A DNA stretch of 64,000 nucleotides, from positions 124,001-188,000 of the forward strand of contig NZ_JAGGCS010000002.1 of NCBI RefSeq assembly GCF_022884085.1. The letters are read 5' to 3'. Made by a program: the position numbers and the translations under genes. This DNA comes from Paenirhizobium cremeum (GTDB taxonomy: Bacteria; Pseudomonadota; Alphaproteobacteria; Rhizobiales; Rhizobiaceae). Of the stretch, positions 1-10,470 are shown piece after piece; the first letter of the stretch is position 1; each line of letters starts with the position of its first letter. The notes beneath the pieces were generated by a model that saw only the letters and a program-made list of their open reading frames with translations, searched no databases and had not been told where the DNA came from.

Positions 1-220
1 CCGAGAGGACGTGAACGCCCTTCGGCAGCATGGTGACGACGGCGTCCGCATCGGCGGTCGCCTCCTCGAGCGATGTTGCGGGGGCAACGCCATGGCCTGC
101 CGCCGCCTGAAGAATTTCCGACGACAGGTCGAAGCCCCTCACCTTGTGGCCTGCCTTGACGAGGTTTGCGGCCATCGGGCCACCCATGTTGCCGAGACCG
201 ATGAATGCGATGTTCGTCAT
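1..220 (-). CDS. mmsB: 3-hydroxyisobutyrate dehydrogenase, 3' end beyond window
   Basis: N-terminal 73 residues only; the gene runs off the left edge. The translation opens with a Rossmann dinucleotide motif (IAFIGLGNMGGPMAANLVKAG), followed by GFDLS and VVTMLPKG, the standard beginning of 3-hydroxyisobutyrate dehydrogenases, which oxidise 3-hydroxyisobutyrate to methylmalonate semialdehyde with NAD in valine breakdown. Start chosen at the ATG whose complement lies at 218-220, with a GGAAGG-like ribosome site just upstream. It follows the GMC dehydrogenase gene by about 25 bases, so it is probably the last or a late gene of the Liv operon. Related beta-hydroxyacid dehydrogenases such as tartronate semialdehyde reductase cannot be excluded from the N-terminus alone. 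Confidence 0.8.
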   Translation of the reverse strand, partial: MTNIAFIGLGNMGGPMAANLVKAGHKVRGFDLSSEILQAAAGHGVAPATSLEEATADADAVVTMLPKGVHVLS

Positions 221-244
221 TTCGTGTTTCCTTCCTTCGCGGGA

Positions 245-1840
245 TCAGCGGTTGTCCGCCAGGATCATTTCGGCCGCCTTTTCGGCGATCATGATTGTCG
301 GGGAATTGGTGTTGCCGGAGGTGATGGTCGGCATGATCGAGGCGTCCGCGATCCTGAGGCGCTTCAGCGCCCGCATCCTGAGGCGCGGGTCGACCACGCT
401 TTGCTCGTCGGCGCCCATGCGGCAGGTGCCGACCGGATGGAAGATGGTCGTGCCGATGTCGCCCGCGGCACGCGCCAGTTCCTCATCGGTTTCGAAACGC
501 GGGCCGGGCTTGAATTCCTCCGGACGATAGCGGGCGAACGAGGGTTGTTCGGCAATCCGGCGCGTCAGCCTGATGGCCTTGACCGCGACGTCCCGGTCCG
601 CCGGGGTCGAAAGATAATGCGGCGCGATCACCGGCTTGGCGGCGAAGTCGGGAGCGCTGAGATGCACCGAGCCGCGGCTTTCAGGGCGAAGGTTGCAGAC
701 GCTTGCGGTGATCGCCGGGAAGGGGTGGACGGGCTCGCCGAACTTTTCCAGCGTCACCGGCTGGACGTGATATTGCAGGTCCGGGGTTTCCTTGTCCGGG
801 CCGGAGCGGGTGAAGATGCCAAGCTGGCTCGGCGCCATGGCCATGGGACCGGATCGCTTCAGCAGGTATTCGAGACCGATCGCGGCCTTGCCATAGAGGC
901 TCGACGCCTTTTCGTTGAGTGTCGGAACACCGGTGACCTTGAAGGCCATGCGGAGTTGCAGATGGTCCTGCAGGTTTTCGCCGACGTCGCGAACCTCTTT
1001 CACCACGTCGATCCCTGCCTGTTGCAACACATCGCCCCGGCCGATGCCGGAGAGTTCGAGGATATGCGGCGAGCCGATGGCGCCGGCCGAAAGCACGGTC
1101 TCGCGGCGGGCCGTAAAGCGCTTCGCCACGCCGTCATGATACGCCTCGACGCCGGTCACCGCACCGTCCTCGATCAGCAGGCGCATGACATGGGCCTTGG
1201 TGAGAACCGTCAGGTTGCCGCGCTTGACGGCCGGACGCAGGAAGGCCTTGGCGGTGTTCCAGCGGATGCCGGATCGCTGGTTGACGTCGAAATAGCCTGA
1301 GCCCTCGTTGGTGCCCCGGTTGAAATCGGCAGTCTCGGGAATGCCGGCTTCCTTCGCCGCCTGCTGGAAGGCTTCGAGCACCGCCCAGCGGACACGGGCC
1401 TTTTCGACGCGCCATTCGCCGCCGGCGCCATGCATCTCGTCGGCACCCTTGTAGAAGTCCTCGGATTTGCGGAAGAGGGGCAACACGTCGTCCCAGCCCC
1501 AGCCGTCGCAACCCATCTGTCGCCACTGGTCGTAGTCGTGGGCCTGGCCGCGCATGTAGATCATGCCGTTGATGGACGAGCAGCCGCCGAGCACCTTGCC
1601 GCGCGGATAGCTGAGCGCGCGGCCGTTCAGGCCCTCTTCCTTCGCCGTGGTGAAGCACCAGTCGGTTCGCGGATTGTTGATGCAATAGAGATATCCGACG
1701 GGAATATGGATCCAGTGGTAATTGTCGGAACCGCCGGCTTCCAGCAGCAGGACGCGGCTGTTCCGGTCGGCGGACAGGCGGTTCGCCAGGACGCATCCCG
1801 CCGAACCGGCTCCGATGACGATGTAGTCATAAGTCTCCAT
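245..1840 (-). CDS. GMC-family FAD alcohol dehydrogenase (choline dehydrogenase-like)
   Basis: 531 residues, a normal length for the glucose-methanol-choline oxidoreductase family. The N-terminus has the FAD-binding motif IVIGAGSAGCVLANRLS, followed by GGCSSINGMIYMRG (GMC signature 1), GAIGSPHILELSGIG (signature 2), and near the C-terminus HPVGTCRMG with the catalytic histidine. Such enzymes oxidise primary alcohols to aldehydes and pass electrons to the respiratory chain. It lies 101 bases downstream of livM on the same strand and 25 bases before the mmsB start, so the substrate may be an alcohol imported by the Liv system and handed to the hydroxyacid dehydrogenase. The exact substrate cannot be read from sequence; choline is only one option and no betB or betI is nearby. 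Confidence 0.88.
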   Translation of the reverse strand: METYDYIVIGAGSAGCVLANRLSADRNSRVLLLEAGGSDNYHWIHIPVGYLYCINNPRTDWCFTTAKEEGLNGRALSYPRGKVLGGCSSINGMIYMRGQAHDYDQWRQMGCDGWGWDDVLPLFRKSEDFYKGADEMHGAGGEWRVEKARVRWAVLEAFQQAAKEAGIPETADFNRGTNEGSGYFDVNQRSGIRWNTAKAFLRPAVKRGNLTVLTKAHVMRLLIEDGAVTGVEAYHDGVAKRFTARRETVLSAGAIGSPHILELSGIGRGDVLQQAGIDVVKEVRDVGENLQDHLQLRMAFKVTGVPTLNEKASSLYGKAAIGLEYLLKRSGPMAMAPSQLGIFTRSGPDKETPDLQYHVQPVTLEKFGEPVHPFPAITASVCNLRPESRGSVHLSAPDFAAKPVIAPHYLSTPADRDVAVKAIRLTRRIAEQPSFARYRPEEFKPGPRFETDEELARAAGDIGTTIFHPVGTCRMGADEQSVVDPRLRMRALKRLRIADASIMPTITSGNTNSPTIMIAEKAAEMILADNR

Positions 1841-1941
1841 GTTTTACTCCGCAGGGTACCGTCGCGCGAACGGCTGTCGGCGCGGCTGCAATCCGATATG
1901 TTGTGTCAATGTGCCGGAGCCGGCGGGATGCCGGCCCAGGC

Positions 1942-2958
1942 CTATCGCCGGTATTCGAAGCCGAGTTTGCGGCCGATCCAGGACGCATAGAACTCGCCGA
2001 CGATGCCGCGCCGGAAGAGCAGCACGCAGACCATGAAGACGATGCCGGTGATGATGGTCACCGGGAAGCCGGTGGTTGCGAGGTAGTTGCCGAGCGTCAC
2101 CACGAGGCCGGCGCCGACCACCGGCCCGATCAGCGTGCCGATCCCGCCGAGCAATGTCATCAGGATCACCTCGCCCGACATCTGCCAGGTGACGTCGGTC
2201 AGCGTGGCGAACTGGAAGACCAGCGCCTTTACCGCGCCGGCAAGGCCGGCCAGCGCCGCGGACATCACGAAGGCGCCGAGCTTGTAGCGGGCGACGGAAT
2301 AGCCGAGCGAGACGGCGCGCGCCTCGTTTTCGCGGATCGACTTCAGGATCATGCCGAAGGGCGAGTTGATGAAGCGCCAGATGACGAAGAGGCCGATGAC
2401 GAAGATCGCCAGCACCAGATAGTACATGTTGAGCGGTTGCGAGAGATCGATGAAGCCGAAGAGATGGCCGCGCGGCACCGACTGGATGCCATCCTCGCCA
2501 TGGGTGAACTCGGCCTGCAGGCAGAAGAAGAAGAACATCTGCGAGAGGGCGAGCGTAATCATGGCGAAGTAGATGCCCTGCCGGCGGATGGCGAAGAAGC
2601 CCATGATGAGGCCGAGAACGGCAGCACCCAGCACGCCCGCGAGAATGCCGAGTTCCGGCGAGAAGCCCCATTCCTTCACTGCATGGGCGGTGAAATAGGC
2701 CGCGCCGCCGAAGAAGGTGGCATGGCCGAAGGAGAGGAGGCCGGTATAGCCGAGCAGCAGGTTGAACGCGCAGGCAAACAGCGCGAAGCACAGGATCTTC
2801 ATCAGGAAGACCGGGTAGAGGAAGAAGGGGGCCGCAATCAGCAGGATGAGTCCGATGCCGAGCAGGATCGTGCGCGCGGCGGAAGCGTTGCCGGTCGTCG
2901 GAGACGCCGAATGCGACGAGGTGGTTGTCGTTGTTGTCGAATGAGCCATGTCACGCAT
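1942..2958 (-). CDS. livM: Branched-chain amino acid-type ABC transporter permease LivM
   Basis: 338 residues, inner-membrane permease of the LivM class (BPD_transp_2). After a Ser/Thr-rich N-terminus there are about 8-9 hydrophobic segments. The family block around GYTGLLSFGHATFFG and the cytoplasmic EAA-like loop SIRENEARAVSLGYSVARYK, which contacts the ATPases, are visible. The start overlaps the end of livH by 8 bases, so the two permeases are translationally coupled. With LivH, LivF, LivG and the binding protein this makes a complete high-affinity importer; the downstream dehydrogenases suggest a substrate other than, or in addition to, branched-chain amino acids. Confidence 0.93.
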   Translation of the reverse strand: MRDMAHSTTTTTTSSHSASPTTGNASAARTILLGIGLILLIAAPFFLYPVFLMKILCFALFACAFNLLLGYTGLLSFGHATFFGGAAYFTAHAVKEWGFSPELGILAGVLGAAVLGLIMGFFAIRRQGIYFAMITLALSQMFFFFCLQAEFTHGEDGIQSVPRGHLFGFIDLSQPLNMYYLVLAIFVIGLFVIWRFINSPFGMILKSIRENEARAVSLGYSVARYKLGAFVMSAALAGLAGAVKALVFQFATLTDVTWQMSGEVILMTLLGGIGTLIGPVVGAGLVVTLGNYLATTGFPVTIITGIVFMVCVLLFRRGIVGEFYASWIGRKLGFEYRR

Positions 2959-3838
2959 CCCGACCGAAGAGGCCCGCGGGCCGGATGAGAAGAACGATCG
3001 CCATGATGACGAAGATCACGATGTTGGAGGCTTCCGGATAGAATACCTTGGTCAGGCCTTCCGCGATACCCAGCATGTAGCCGGTGAGGATGGCGCCCAT
3101 GATCGAGCCCATGCCGCCGACCACGACCACCGCGAAGACGACGATGATGATGTTCGATCCCATCAGCGGCGACACCTGGTAGACGGGCGCGGCGAGCACG
3201 CCGGCAAAGGCGGCGAGCGCGACGCCGAGACCGTAGGTGAAGGTCAAGAGCACCGGCACGTTGACGCCGAAGGCCTGCACCAGCGTCGAGTTTTCCGTTG
3301 CGGCGCGAAGGTAGGCGCCGAGCTTGGTCTTCTCGATCAGAAGCCATGTGCCGATGCAGACGACGAGCGAGACGACGACCACCCAGCCGCGATAGATCGG
3401 CATGAACATGAAGCCGAGATTGGTGCCGCCGGAAAGGGCCGATGGCGTCGCATAGGGCTGGCCGGACGAGCCGTAGAGGTAACGGAAGGTGCCCTCGATG
3501 GTCAGCGCCAGGCCGAAGGTGAAGAGCAGGCCGTAGAGCGGATCGAGATCGTAGAGACGCCGCAGGAACAGGCGTTCGACAATCGCGCCGAGGATGCCGA
3601 CGATCAGCGGCGCAAGAATGAGCGCCGGCCAGTAGCCGATGCCGAGGAAGGTGAGCAGCAGGTAGGCCACGAAGGCGCCGAGCATGTATTGCGCGCCGTG
3701 GGCGAAGTTAATCATCCGGAGCAGGCCGAAGATGATCGCCAGCCCGAGCGACAGGAGCGCATAGAAGGAGCCGTTGATGAGGCCGATCAGCAATTGCCCG
3801 AGAAGCGCCTGGAGGGGAACGCCGAATATCATCGTCAT
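2951..3838 (-). CDS. livH: Branched-chain amino acid-type ABC transporter permease LivH
   Basis: 295 residues, typical for LivH. The N-terminal block QLLIGLINGSFYALLSLGLA and the motif GLLRMINFAHGAQYMLGA are diagnostic for this permease class; about eight hydrophobic segments follow, with RAATENSTLVQAFGVNV as the coupling loop. It sits 4 bases downstream of livF and overlaps livM by 8 bases, forming a tight operon. Role: second subunit of the membrane channel of the Liv importer. Confidence 0.94.
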   Translation of the reverse strand: MTMIFGVPLQALLGQLLIGLINGSFYALLSLGLAIIFGLLRMINFAHGAQYMLGAFVAYLLLTFLGIGYWPALILAPLIVGILGAIVERLFLRRLYDLDPLYGLLFTFGLALTIEGTFRYLYGSSGQPYATPSALSGGTNLGFMFMPIYRGWVVVVSLVVCIGTWLLIEKTKLGAYLRAATENSTLVQAFGVNVPVLLTFTYGLGVALAAFAGVLAAPVYQVSPLMGSNIIIVVFAVVVVGGMGSIMGAILTGYMLGIAEGLTKVFYPEASNIVIFVIMAIVLLIRPAGLFGRDA

Positions 3839-3842
3839 GGCA

Positions 3843-4544
3843 TCAGACCCCCAGAACCTTGTGAAGCATGTCCATGCGTTCGGGCAGCTCGCTCACCTTG
3901 AACTCGGCCACCATCTGGCCGTGCTCCATCAGGTAGAAGCGGTCGGCGACGCGGCTTGCGAAGCGGAAATTCTGTTCGACCAGAAGCACGGTCATGCCTC
4001 TCTGCTTGAGTGTCTTCAGCACCTCGCCGATGCGCTGCACGATGACGGGGGCAAGGCCTTCCGTCGGTTCGTCGAGCAGCAGCAGGCGGGTGCCGGTGCG
4101 CAGGATGCGGGCGATGGCGAGCATCTGCTGTTCGCCGCCGGAAAGGCGCGTGCCCGGGCTGTTCCTGCGTTCGTGGAGATTGGGGAAGAGCTCGAAGATC
4201 TCGTCCAGCGTCATGCCGCCCTTGGCGACTTCCGGCGGAAGCATCAGGTTTTCGAGCACGTTGAGCGTCGAGAAGATGCCGCGTTCCTCCGGCACGAAGC
4301 CGATGCCGTGATGGGCGGTGCGGTGCAGCGGCACCTGCATCATGTCCTTGCCGGCGAAACGGATTTCGCCCTTGCGGGCCCGGACGATGCCGGTGACGGT
4401 GCGCAGCGTCGTGGTCTTGCCGACGCCGTTGCGGCCGAGAATGGTGACGGTCTCGCCTTCGCCGACATTCATGTCGACGCCATGCAGGATATGGCTTTCG
4501 CCGTACCAGGAATTGAGGTTTCGGACTTCCAGAAGTGCCGTCAT
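3843..4544 (-). CDS. livF: Liv-type ABC transporter ATPase LivF
   Basis: 233 residues, one nucleotide-binding domain. Walker A is GRNGVGKTT (about residue 37), the ABC signature is LSGGEQQMLAIAR, and Walker B is LLLLDEPTEGLAP, followed by a switch histidine region LLVEQN. This is the standard LivF pattern (the sibling LivG carries LSYGRKR instead). It lies 1 base after livG and 4 bases before livH. Role: ATP hydrolysis driving uptake at the cytoplasmic face of the membrane. Confidence 0.95.
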   Translation of the reverse strand: MTALLEVRNLNSWYGESHILHGVDMNVGEGETVTILGRNGVGKTTTLRTVTGIVRARKGEIRFAGKDMMQVPLHRTAHHGIGFVPEERGIFSTLNVLENLMLPPEVAKGGMTLDEIFELFPNLHERRNSPGTRLSGGEQQMLAIARILRTGTRLLLLDEPTEGLAPVIVQRIGEVLKTLKQRGMTVLLVEQNFRFASRVADRFYLMEHGQMVAEFKVSELPERMDMLHKVLGV

Positions 4545-4545
4545 G

Positions 4546-5328
4546 TCAGGCCTCCTCCGTGCCCATGTAGGCCACGCGGACGCGCGGATCGTTGCTCACC
4601 GTCTCGTAATTGCCTTCGGCGAGGATCTCGCCCCGCTGCAGCACCGTCACGTGATGGCAGATGTTGGCGACGACCGAGAGGTTGTGCTCGACCATCAGGA
4701 CGGCGCGGGTTCTCGCGACTTCACGGATGAGATCGGCGATGACGCCAACGTCTTCCTGCCCCATGCCGGCCATCGGCTCGTCCAGCAGCAGGACCTTCGG
4801 ATCGAGCGCGAGCGTGGTCGCAATCTCGAGGACGCGCTTGCGGCCGTAGGAGAGGTCCGCCGCGACGACGTCGCGCTCCTTGGAAAGGCCGACGGTGGAC
4901 AGCAGTTGCTCGGCGCGTTCGTTCAACGTGTCGAGGGCCGAGAGAGGCCGCCAGAACTGATGGGCAAGCCCGTTCGGCCGCTGCAACGCCACGCGGACAT
5001 TGTCGAGCACGGTGAGGTGCGGGAAGACCGCCGAAATCTGGAAGGAACGGACGAGCCCCATGCGCGCAACCTTGTCCGGCGGCGTCTGGGTGATGTCGGT
5101 GCCGAGCAGGTTGATCGTTCCGGCCGAGGGCTGCAGGAACTTGGTCAGCAGGTTGAAGACGGTCGTCTTGCCGGCCCCGTTCGGGCCGATCAGAGCGTGG
5201 ACCCGCGCGTGATGGACGTCGAGATCGACGTTGCGCACGGCGGTGAAGCCGCCGAAATCGCGGCGGAGACCGCGGGCGGACAAGACCACCCGCGACTCCC
5301 CGTTGAGATGTGCCGAAGCGTTCGTCAT
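4546..5328 (-). CDS. livG: Liv-type ABC transporter ATPase LivG
   Basis: 260 residues, one nucleotide-binding domain with Walker A GPNGAGKTT, signature LSYGRKRVLEIA, Walker B LLLDEPMAGMG and the LivG-type C-terminus RVRVAYMGTEEA. It pairs with LivF in the importer. The gene begins 15 bases after the stop of the binding-protein gene and is part of the same minus-strand operon. Confidence 0.95.
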   Translation of the reverse strand: MTNASAHLNGESRVVLSARGLRRDFGGFTAVRNVDLDVHHARVHALIGPNGAGKTTVFNLLTKFLQPSAGTINLLGTDITQTPPDKVARMGLVRSFQISAVFPHLTVLDNVRVALQRPNGLAHQFWRPLSALDTLNERAEQLLSTVGLSKERDVVAADLSYGRKRVLEIATTLALDPKVLLLDEPMAGMGQEDVGVIADLIREVARTRAVLMVEHNLSVVANICHHVTVLQRGEILAEGNYETVSNDPRVRVAYMGTEEA

Positions 5329-5343
5329 TGCGACCGGCCGGGC

Positions 5344-6546
5344 TTACTTGACCAGCTCGCAACCGCTCTTGGCGGGATCGATATAGGCTTCCTTGCCCGG
5401 AATGGTGGCGAGCACGTTGAAGTAATCCCACGGCTCCTTGCTGTCGCCGGGCTTCTTCACTTCGAGCAGGTACATGTCGTGGAACATGCGGCCGTTCGGG
5501 CCGACGCTGCCGCCCTTGGCGAAGACGTCGTCCACCGGCATTTCGTGCAGCAGCTTGGCGACGGCTTCCGTCTCGTCGGTGCCGGCCTTGTCGATCGCCT
5601 TCAGATACTGCATCACGGCGGAATAGGTGCCGGTATGAACCATGTTCGGCATCTTGCCGGTGCGCTCGAAGAAGCGCTTGCCGAACTTCTGGCTCTCCTC
5701 GTCGCGGTTCCAGTAGAAGCCTTCCGTCAGCGTCAGGCCCTGTGCCGCCTCGAGGCCAAGGCCGTGGACTTCCGCAAGGGTGAAGAGAAGGGCCGCAAGG
5801 CGCTGGCCGCCCTGGGTGATGCCGAATTCGGCGGCCTGCTTGATGGCGTTCTGGGTGTCGGCGCCGGCATTGGCAAGGCCGATGACCTTGGCGCCGGAGG
5901 ACTGGGCCTGCAGCAGGAAGGAGGAGAAGTCGGTGGTGGCAAGCGGGTGGCGAACCGATCCCACCACGTTACCGCCTGACGACTTCACGAAATCGCTGGT
6001 CTGCTGTTCGAGCGAATAGCCGAAGGCGTAGTCGGCGGTCAGGAAGAACCAGCTGTCGCCGCCCTGCTTCACCAGCGCGCCGCCGGTGCCGACCGCAAGC
6101 GCGTGGGTGTCATAGGCCCAGTGGAAGCCGTAGGGGCTGCACTGCTTGCCGGTGAGTTCGGTGGTCGCAGCGCCGGTGACGATGTCGATCTTCTTCTTTT
6201 CCTTGGCGATGGCCTGGACGGCGAGCGCAACGGAAGAGGTGGTCAGTTCCATGATCGCGTCGACCTGGTCGGTGTCGAACCACTGGCGGGCGATGTTGGA
6301 GGCGATGTCGGCCTTGTTCTGGTGGTCGGCGTCGACGATCTCGACCGGCACGCCGAGGACCTTGCCGCCGTAATCCTCGACCGCCATCTTCGCGGCCTCG
6401 ACCGAGGACTTGCCGCCGAAGTCGGCATAAACGCCGGACTGGTCGTTCAGGATGCCGATTTTCACCTTGCCGTCCGATGCATCGGCAAGGGCTGCCGTGC
6501 TGCTTGCCAAAAGAATAGCCATGGACGCAATGAGCTTGTTTCGCAT
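5344..6546 (-). CDS. ABC transporter periplasmic substrate-binding protein (Liv/amide family)
   Basis: 400 residues. The N-terminus MRNKLIASMAILLASSTAALA is a Sec signal peptide ending in an AxA-type cleavage site. The mature part (KVKIGILNDQSGVYADFGG and onward) is a type I periplasmic-binding fold of the Peripla_BP_6 family, as in LivJ/LivK and short-chain amide or aromatic acid binding proteins. Start chosen at 6546 because a strong GGAGGAG site precedes it and the signal peptide starts there; an upstream in-frame start would give a non-signal extension. First gene of the Liv operon, divergent from a LysR regulator. Ligand unknown. Confidence 0.93.
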   Translation of the reverse strand: MRNKLIASMAILLASSTAALADASDGKVKIGILNDQSGVYADFGGKSSVEAAKMAVEDYGGKVLGVPVEIVDADHQNKADIASNIARQWFDTDQVDAIMELTTSSVALAVQAIAKEKKKIDIVTGAATTELTGKQCSPYGFHWAYDTHALAVGTGGALVKQGGDSWFFLTADYAFGYSLEQQTSDFVKSSGGNVVGSVRHPLATTDFSSFLLQAQSSGAKVIGLANAGADTQNAIKQAAEFGITQGGQRLAALLFTLAEVHGLGLEAAQGLTLTEGFYWNRDEESQKFGKRFFERTGKMPNMVHTGTYSAVMQYLKAIDKAGTDETEAVAKLLHEMPVDDVFAKGGSVGPNGRMFHDMYLLEVKKPGDSKEPWDYFNVLATIPGKEAYIDPAKSGCELVK

Positions 6547-6717
6547 TTGATCTCCTCCCAGAGTGCAGGTCGCGAACCTGTTCAAAATTGACCAGCCCTT
6601 CTCCTCAAAACGGCGGATCATGGCGGGCATGATCCGGGAAAGCGCTTGTTGACGCAAGCGCCCGGTTTAACTAATTGCAAACAGGGTCTGTTCGTTTTTG
6701 AACAGAAGGGGAGGGCG
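6547..6717. promoter_or_regulatory. Divergent promoter region with two inverted repeats
   Basis: 171 bases between the divergently transcribed binding-protein and LysR genes. Two short palindromes share the same half-site: GAAC-CT-GTTC at 6574-6583, close to the Liv start, and CTGTTC-6 bp-GAACAG at 6688-6705, ending 12 bases before the LysR start. Repetition of GTTC/GAAC arms near both starts fits an operator of the adjacent LysR protein controlling both directions. The region is more AT-rich than the flanking genes. Confidence 0.5.
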
Positions 6718-7656
6718 ATGAGCAGCGGACATTTCACCTGGGACGACCTGCAGTTCTTCCTCGCGGTTGCCCGTACAGGCCAGCTTTCCACGGCCGCCCG
6801 GCAGCTCAGGACCAGCCATGCGACGGTGTCGCGGCGGATCGACCGGCTGGAATTCGCGCTGAAGGTGAAGCTCTTCGAGCGCAATCCACGCGGCTACGTG
6901 CTGACCGGCATGGGGCAGCGTTTCGTCGAGACGGCGGAGAAGATCGAGCAGGAGACGGAGCGGCTGCAGGCCGAGCTTGCCGGTGGCGCAACCGCCCAGC
7001 GCGGCGTCGTCAGGCTTTCCGCGCCGGAGGGTTTTTCCAACTTCTTCTTCAGCCACACGCTGACCGACTTTTCCGTCCGTCATCCGAACATCTCGCTGGA
7101 GCTGGTGACCATCCAGCAGATCATGGCGCTGTCGCGCAAGGAGGCCGATCTCGCGGTCGTTCTCGATCCCCCGAAGGCCGGTCCGTATTTTTCCGAGAAG
7201 CTCACCGACTACCATCTGCAGATCTATGGGACGCGCGGCTATCTGGAGGCGCGGGGCGTGCCGAAGACCCGCGACGACCTGCTGGAGCATTCCTTCATCG
7301 GCTATGTGCAGGACATGATCTTCGCGCCGGGACTCGACTATCTCGGCGACATCCATCCGAAGATCCGGCCGAATTTCCAGAGCTCCAGCATCTTCTCGCA
7401 GCTGACCGCCACGCGCAGCGGGCTCGGGCTTTGCGTGCTGCCGCTCTTCATCGCCCAGCGCTATCCGGAGCTGCAGGTGGTGCTGGAGGACGAGGTGGAC
7501 CTGCTGCGCCACTACTGGATCGCCTGCCATCACGATCTGAGGCAGGTGGCGCGCATCCGTACCGTGATCGAATTCCTGCGGGAATCGGTTCAGGCCAATG
7601 TCCGCGGGTTCATCGGGAATTCGGGGGCGAAGGTTGGGCTGGTGTCGCGGGGGTGA
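6718..7656 (+). CDS. LysR-family transcriptional regulator
   Basis: 312 residues. The N-terminal winged helix-turn-helix is clear (WDDLQFFLAVARTGQLSTAA, then SHATVSRRIDRLE), followed by a LysR substrate-binding domain (type I/II periplasmic fold) in which the effector would sit. Start at 6718 was chosen because GGGGAGGG precedes it and the protein then begins at the HTH; an upstream in-frame start at 6646 would overlap the putative operator. It is transcribed away from the Liv operon, so it probably controls that operon and itself. Effector unknown. Confidence 0.9.
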   Translation: MSSGHFTWDDLQFFLAVARTGQLSTAARQLRTSHATVSRRIDRLEFALKVKLFERNPRGYVLTGMGQRFVETAEKIEQETERLQAELAGGATAQRGVVRLSAPEGFSNFFFSHTLTDFSVRHPNISLELVTIQQIMALSRKEADLAVVLDPPKAGPYFSEKLTDYHLQIYGTRGYLEARGVPKTRDDLLEHSFIGYVQDMIFAPGLDYLGDIHPKIRPNFQSSSIFSQLTATRSGLGLCVLPLFIAQRYPELQVVLEDEVDLLRHYWIACHHDLRQVARIRTVIEFLRESVQANVRGFIGNSGAKVGLVSRG

Positions 7657-7721
7657 GCCACAAGTGCCAGACTTATGTAACGGCATCCTGGGTACAACCG
7701 CCGAAGCTCCGTGTCCCTCGC

Positions 7722-7740
7722 TTCCCGGCGCTTCCGGGAA
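7722..7740. terminator. Possible weak hairpin between convergent genes
   Basis: A 7-bp perfect stem TTCCCGG / CCGGGAA with a 5-base loop lies between the convergent LysR and methylmalonyl-CoA mutase genes. There is no T tract, so assignment as a terminator rests only on position and stem. Confidence 0.3.
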
Positions 7741-7771
7741 ACACCTGAGGTGATCCCCGGAACTCTCGTCG

Positions 7772-9913
<2,142 letters not shown>

Positions 9914-9976
9914 CCATTTTCCTCCTGCGCCTTTAACCACGCGCGCGGGGCCGTGGCTTGAATACTTTGTCTTGTC

Positions 9977-10021
9977 GCATGTCGTTGCCGCAAAACCGCT
10001 CAACACTTTTGCGCGACATGC
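9977..10021. repeat. Rhizobial intergenic palindrome
   Basis: A 45-base imperfect palindrome upstream of the mutase gene: outer arms GCATGTCG / CGACATGC and inner arms GCAAAA / TTTTGC around CCGCTCAACAC. From memory, nearly the same sequence (GCATGTCGTT...GCAAAACCGCT...TTTTG...CGACATGC) recurs in many rhizobial intergenic regions. It lies 63 bases before the mutase start, so it would be in the leader if the promoter is further upstream. Confidence 0.6.
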
Positions 10022-10470
10022 TCTAGATCGGACGGGGCGCCGGAGCTGCCTCGTTTAGTGTATAAAAGGTGGCACCTTCCGGCACCCCGTTCAGCGGTTT
10101 TTGCCCGCGGTCCGGGTTCCTCGCACGAACAGAAATCGGCTCGTCCCGATTTCGCGTCCGGCAGTCAAGGCCACGGTTTGCAGCCTTCTTGCCGGGTTTC
10201 AAAGGGCGCCGGGGTTTCACCGGCTGCCGTCCGCCTCTCTGCCGTAACGGCACGTCGCTTTTTCAGCGAGAGGACCCAATTCCACGAACCCCCGACACGG
10301 CTCTTGCGTCTCTTCCCCGCACCGGGCGCCGGTTGCCTCTCGCCGCGACGCCTCGCAGTGTATCCGATGAAGCAACGACGCCATGGTGACATGACGCCAT
10401 CGGCCGGGGACGAATGGCGGGGAGGGAGGTTGAAAACAAATGGAAAATCCACTTTGTCTTCCCCTTGTTT
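10022..10470. other. Unassigned intergenic stretch
   Basis: About 450 bases between the mutase leader and the mosaic repeat. Open frames exist on both strands but none has a good ribosome site, recognisable domain or coding-like composition. I found no B12 riboswitch box here, although the downstream enzyme is B12-dependent. The mutase promoter is probably in the left part, near the AT-rich GTGTATAAAAGG at about 10058-10069. Confidence 0.4.

Noticed and set aside
11..1300. A 429-codon plus-strand open frame at the left edge
   Set aside because: Antisense to the GMC dehydrogenase and the 3-hydroxyisobutyrate dehydrogenase start, with low-complexity arginine/alanine-rich translation.
245..1840. 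Choline dehydrogenase of the glycine betaine pathway (betA)
   Set aside because: Motifs fit the family but no betaine aldehyde dehydrogenase, BetI or choline sulfatase is close; context is a Liv importer and a hydroxyacid dehydrogenase, so only the family call is kept.
6675..6684. TTGCAAA half-site before the LysR gene as a second PccR target
   Set aside because: Only one half-site without a partner at a helical spacing; the genes are not part of propionate metabolism.
9914..10470. Possible B12 riboswitch before methylmalonyl-CoA mutase
   Set aside because: No B12-box consensus could be found; the structured element there matches a rhizobial repeat instead.
10022..10470. Small genes of about 100 codons on both strands in this gap
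   Set aside because: No ribosome sites, no recognisable domain, and parts run through the repeat element.
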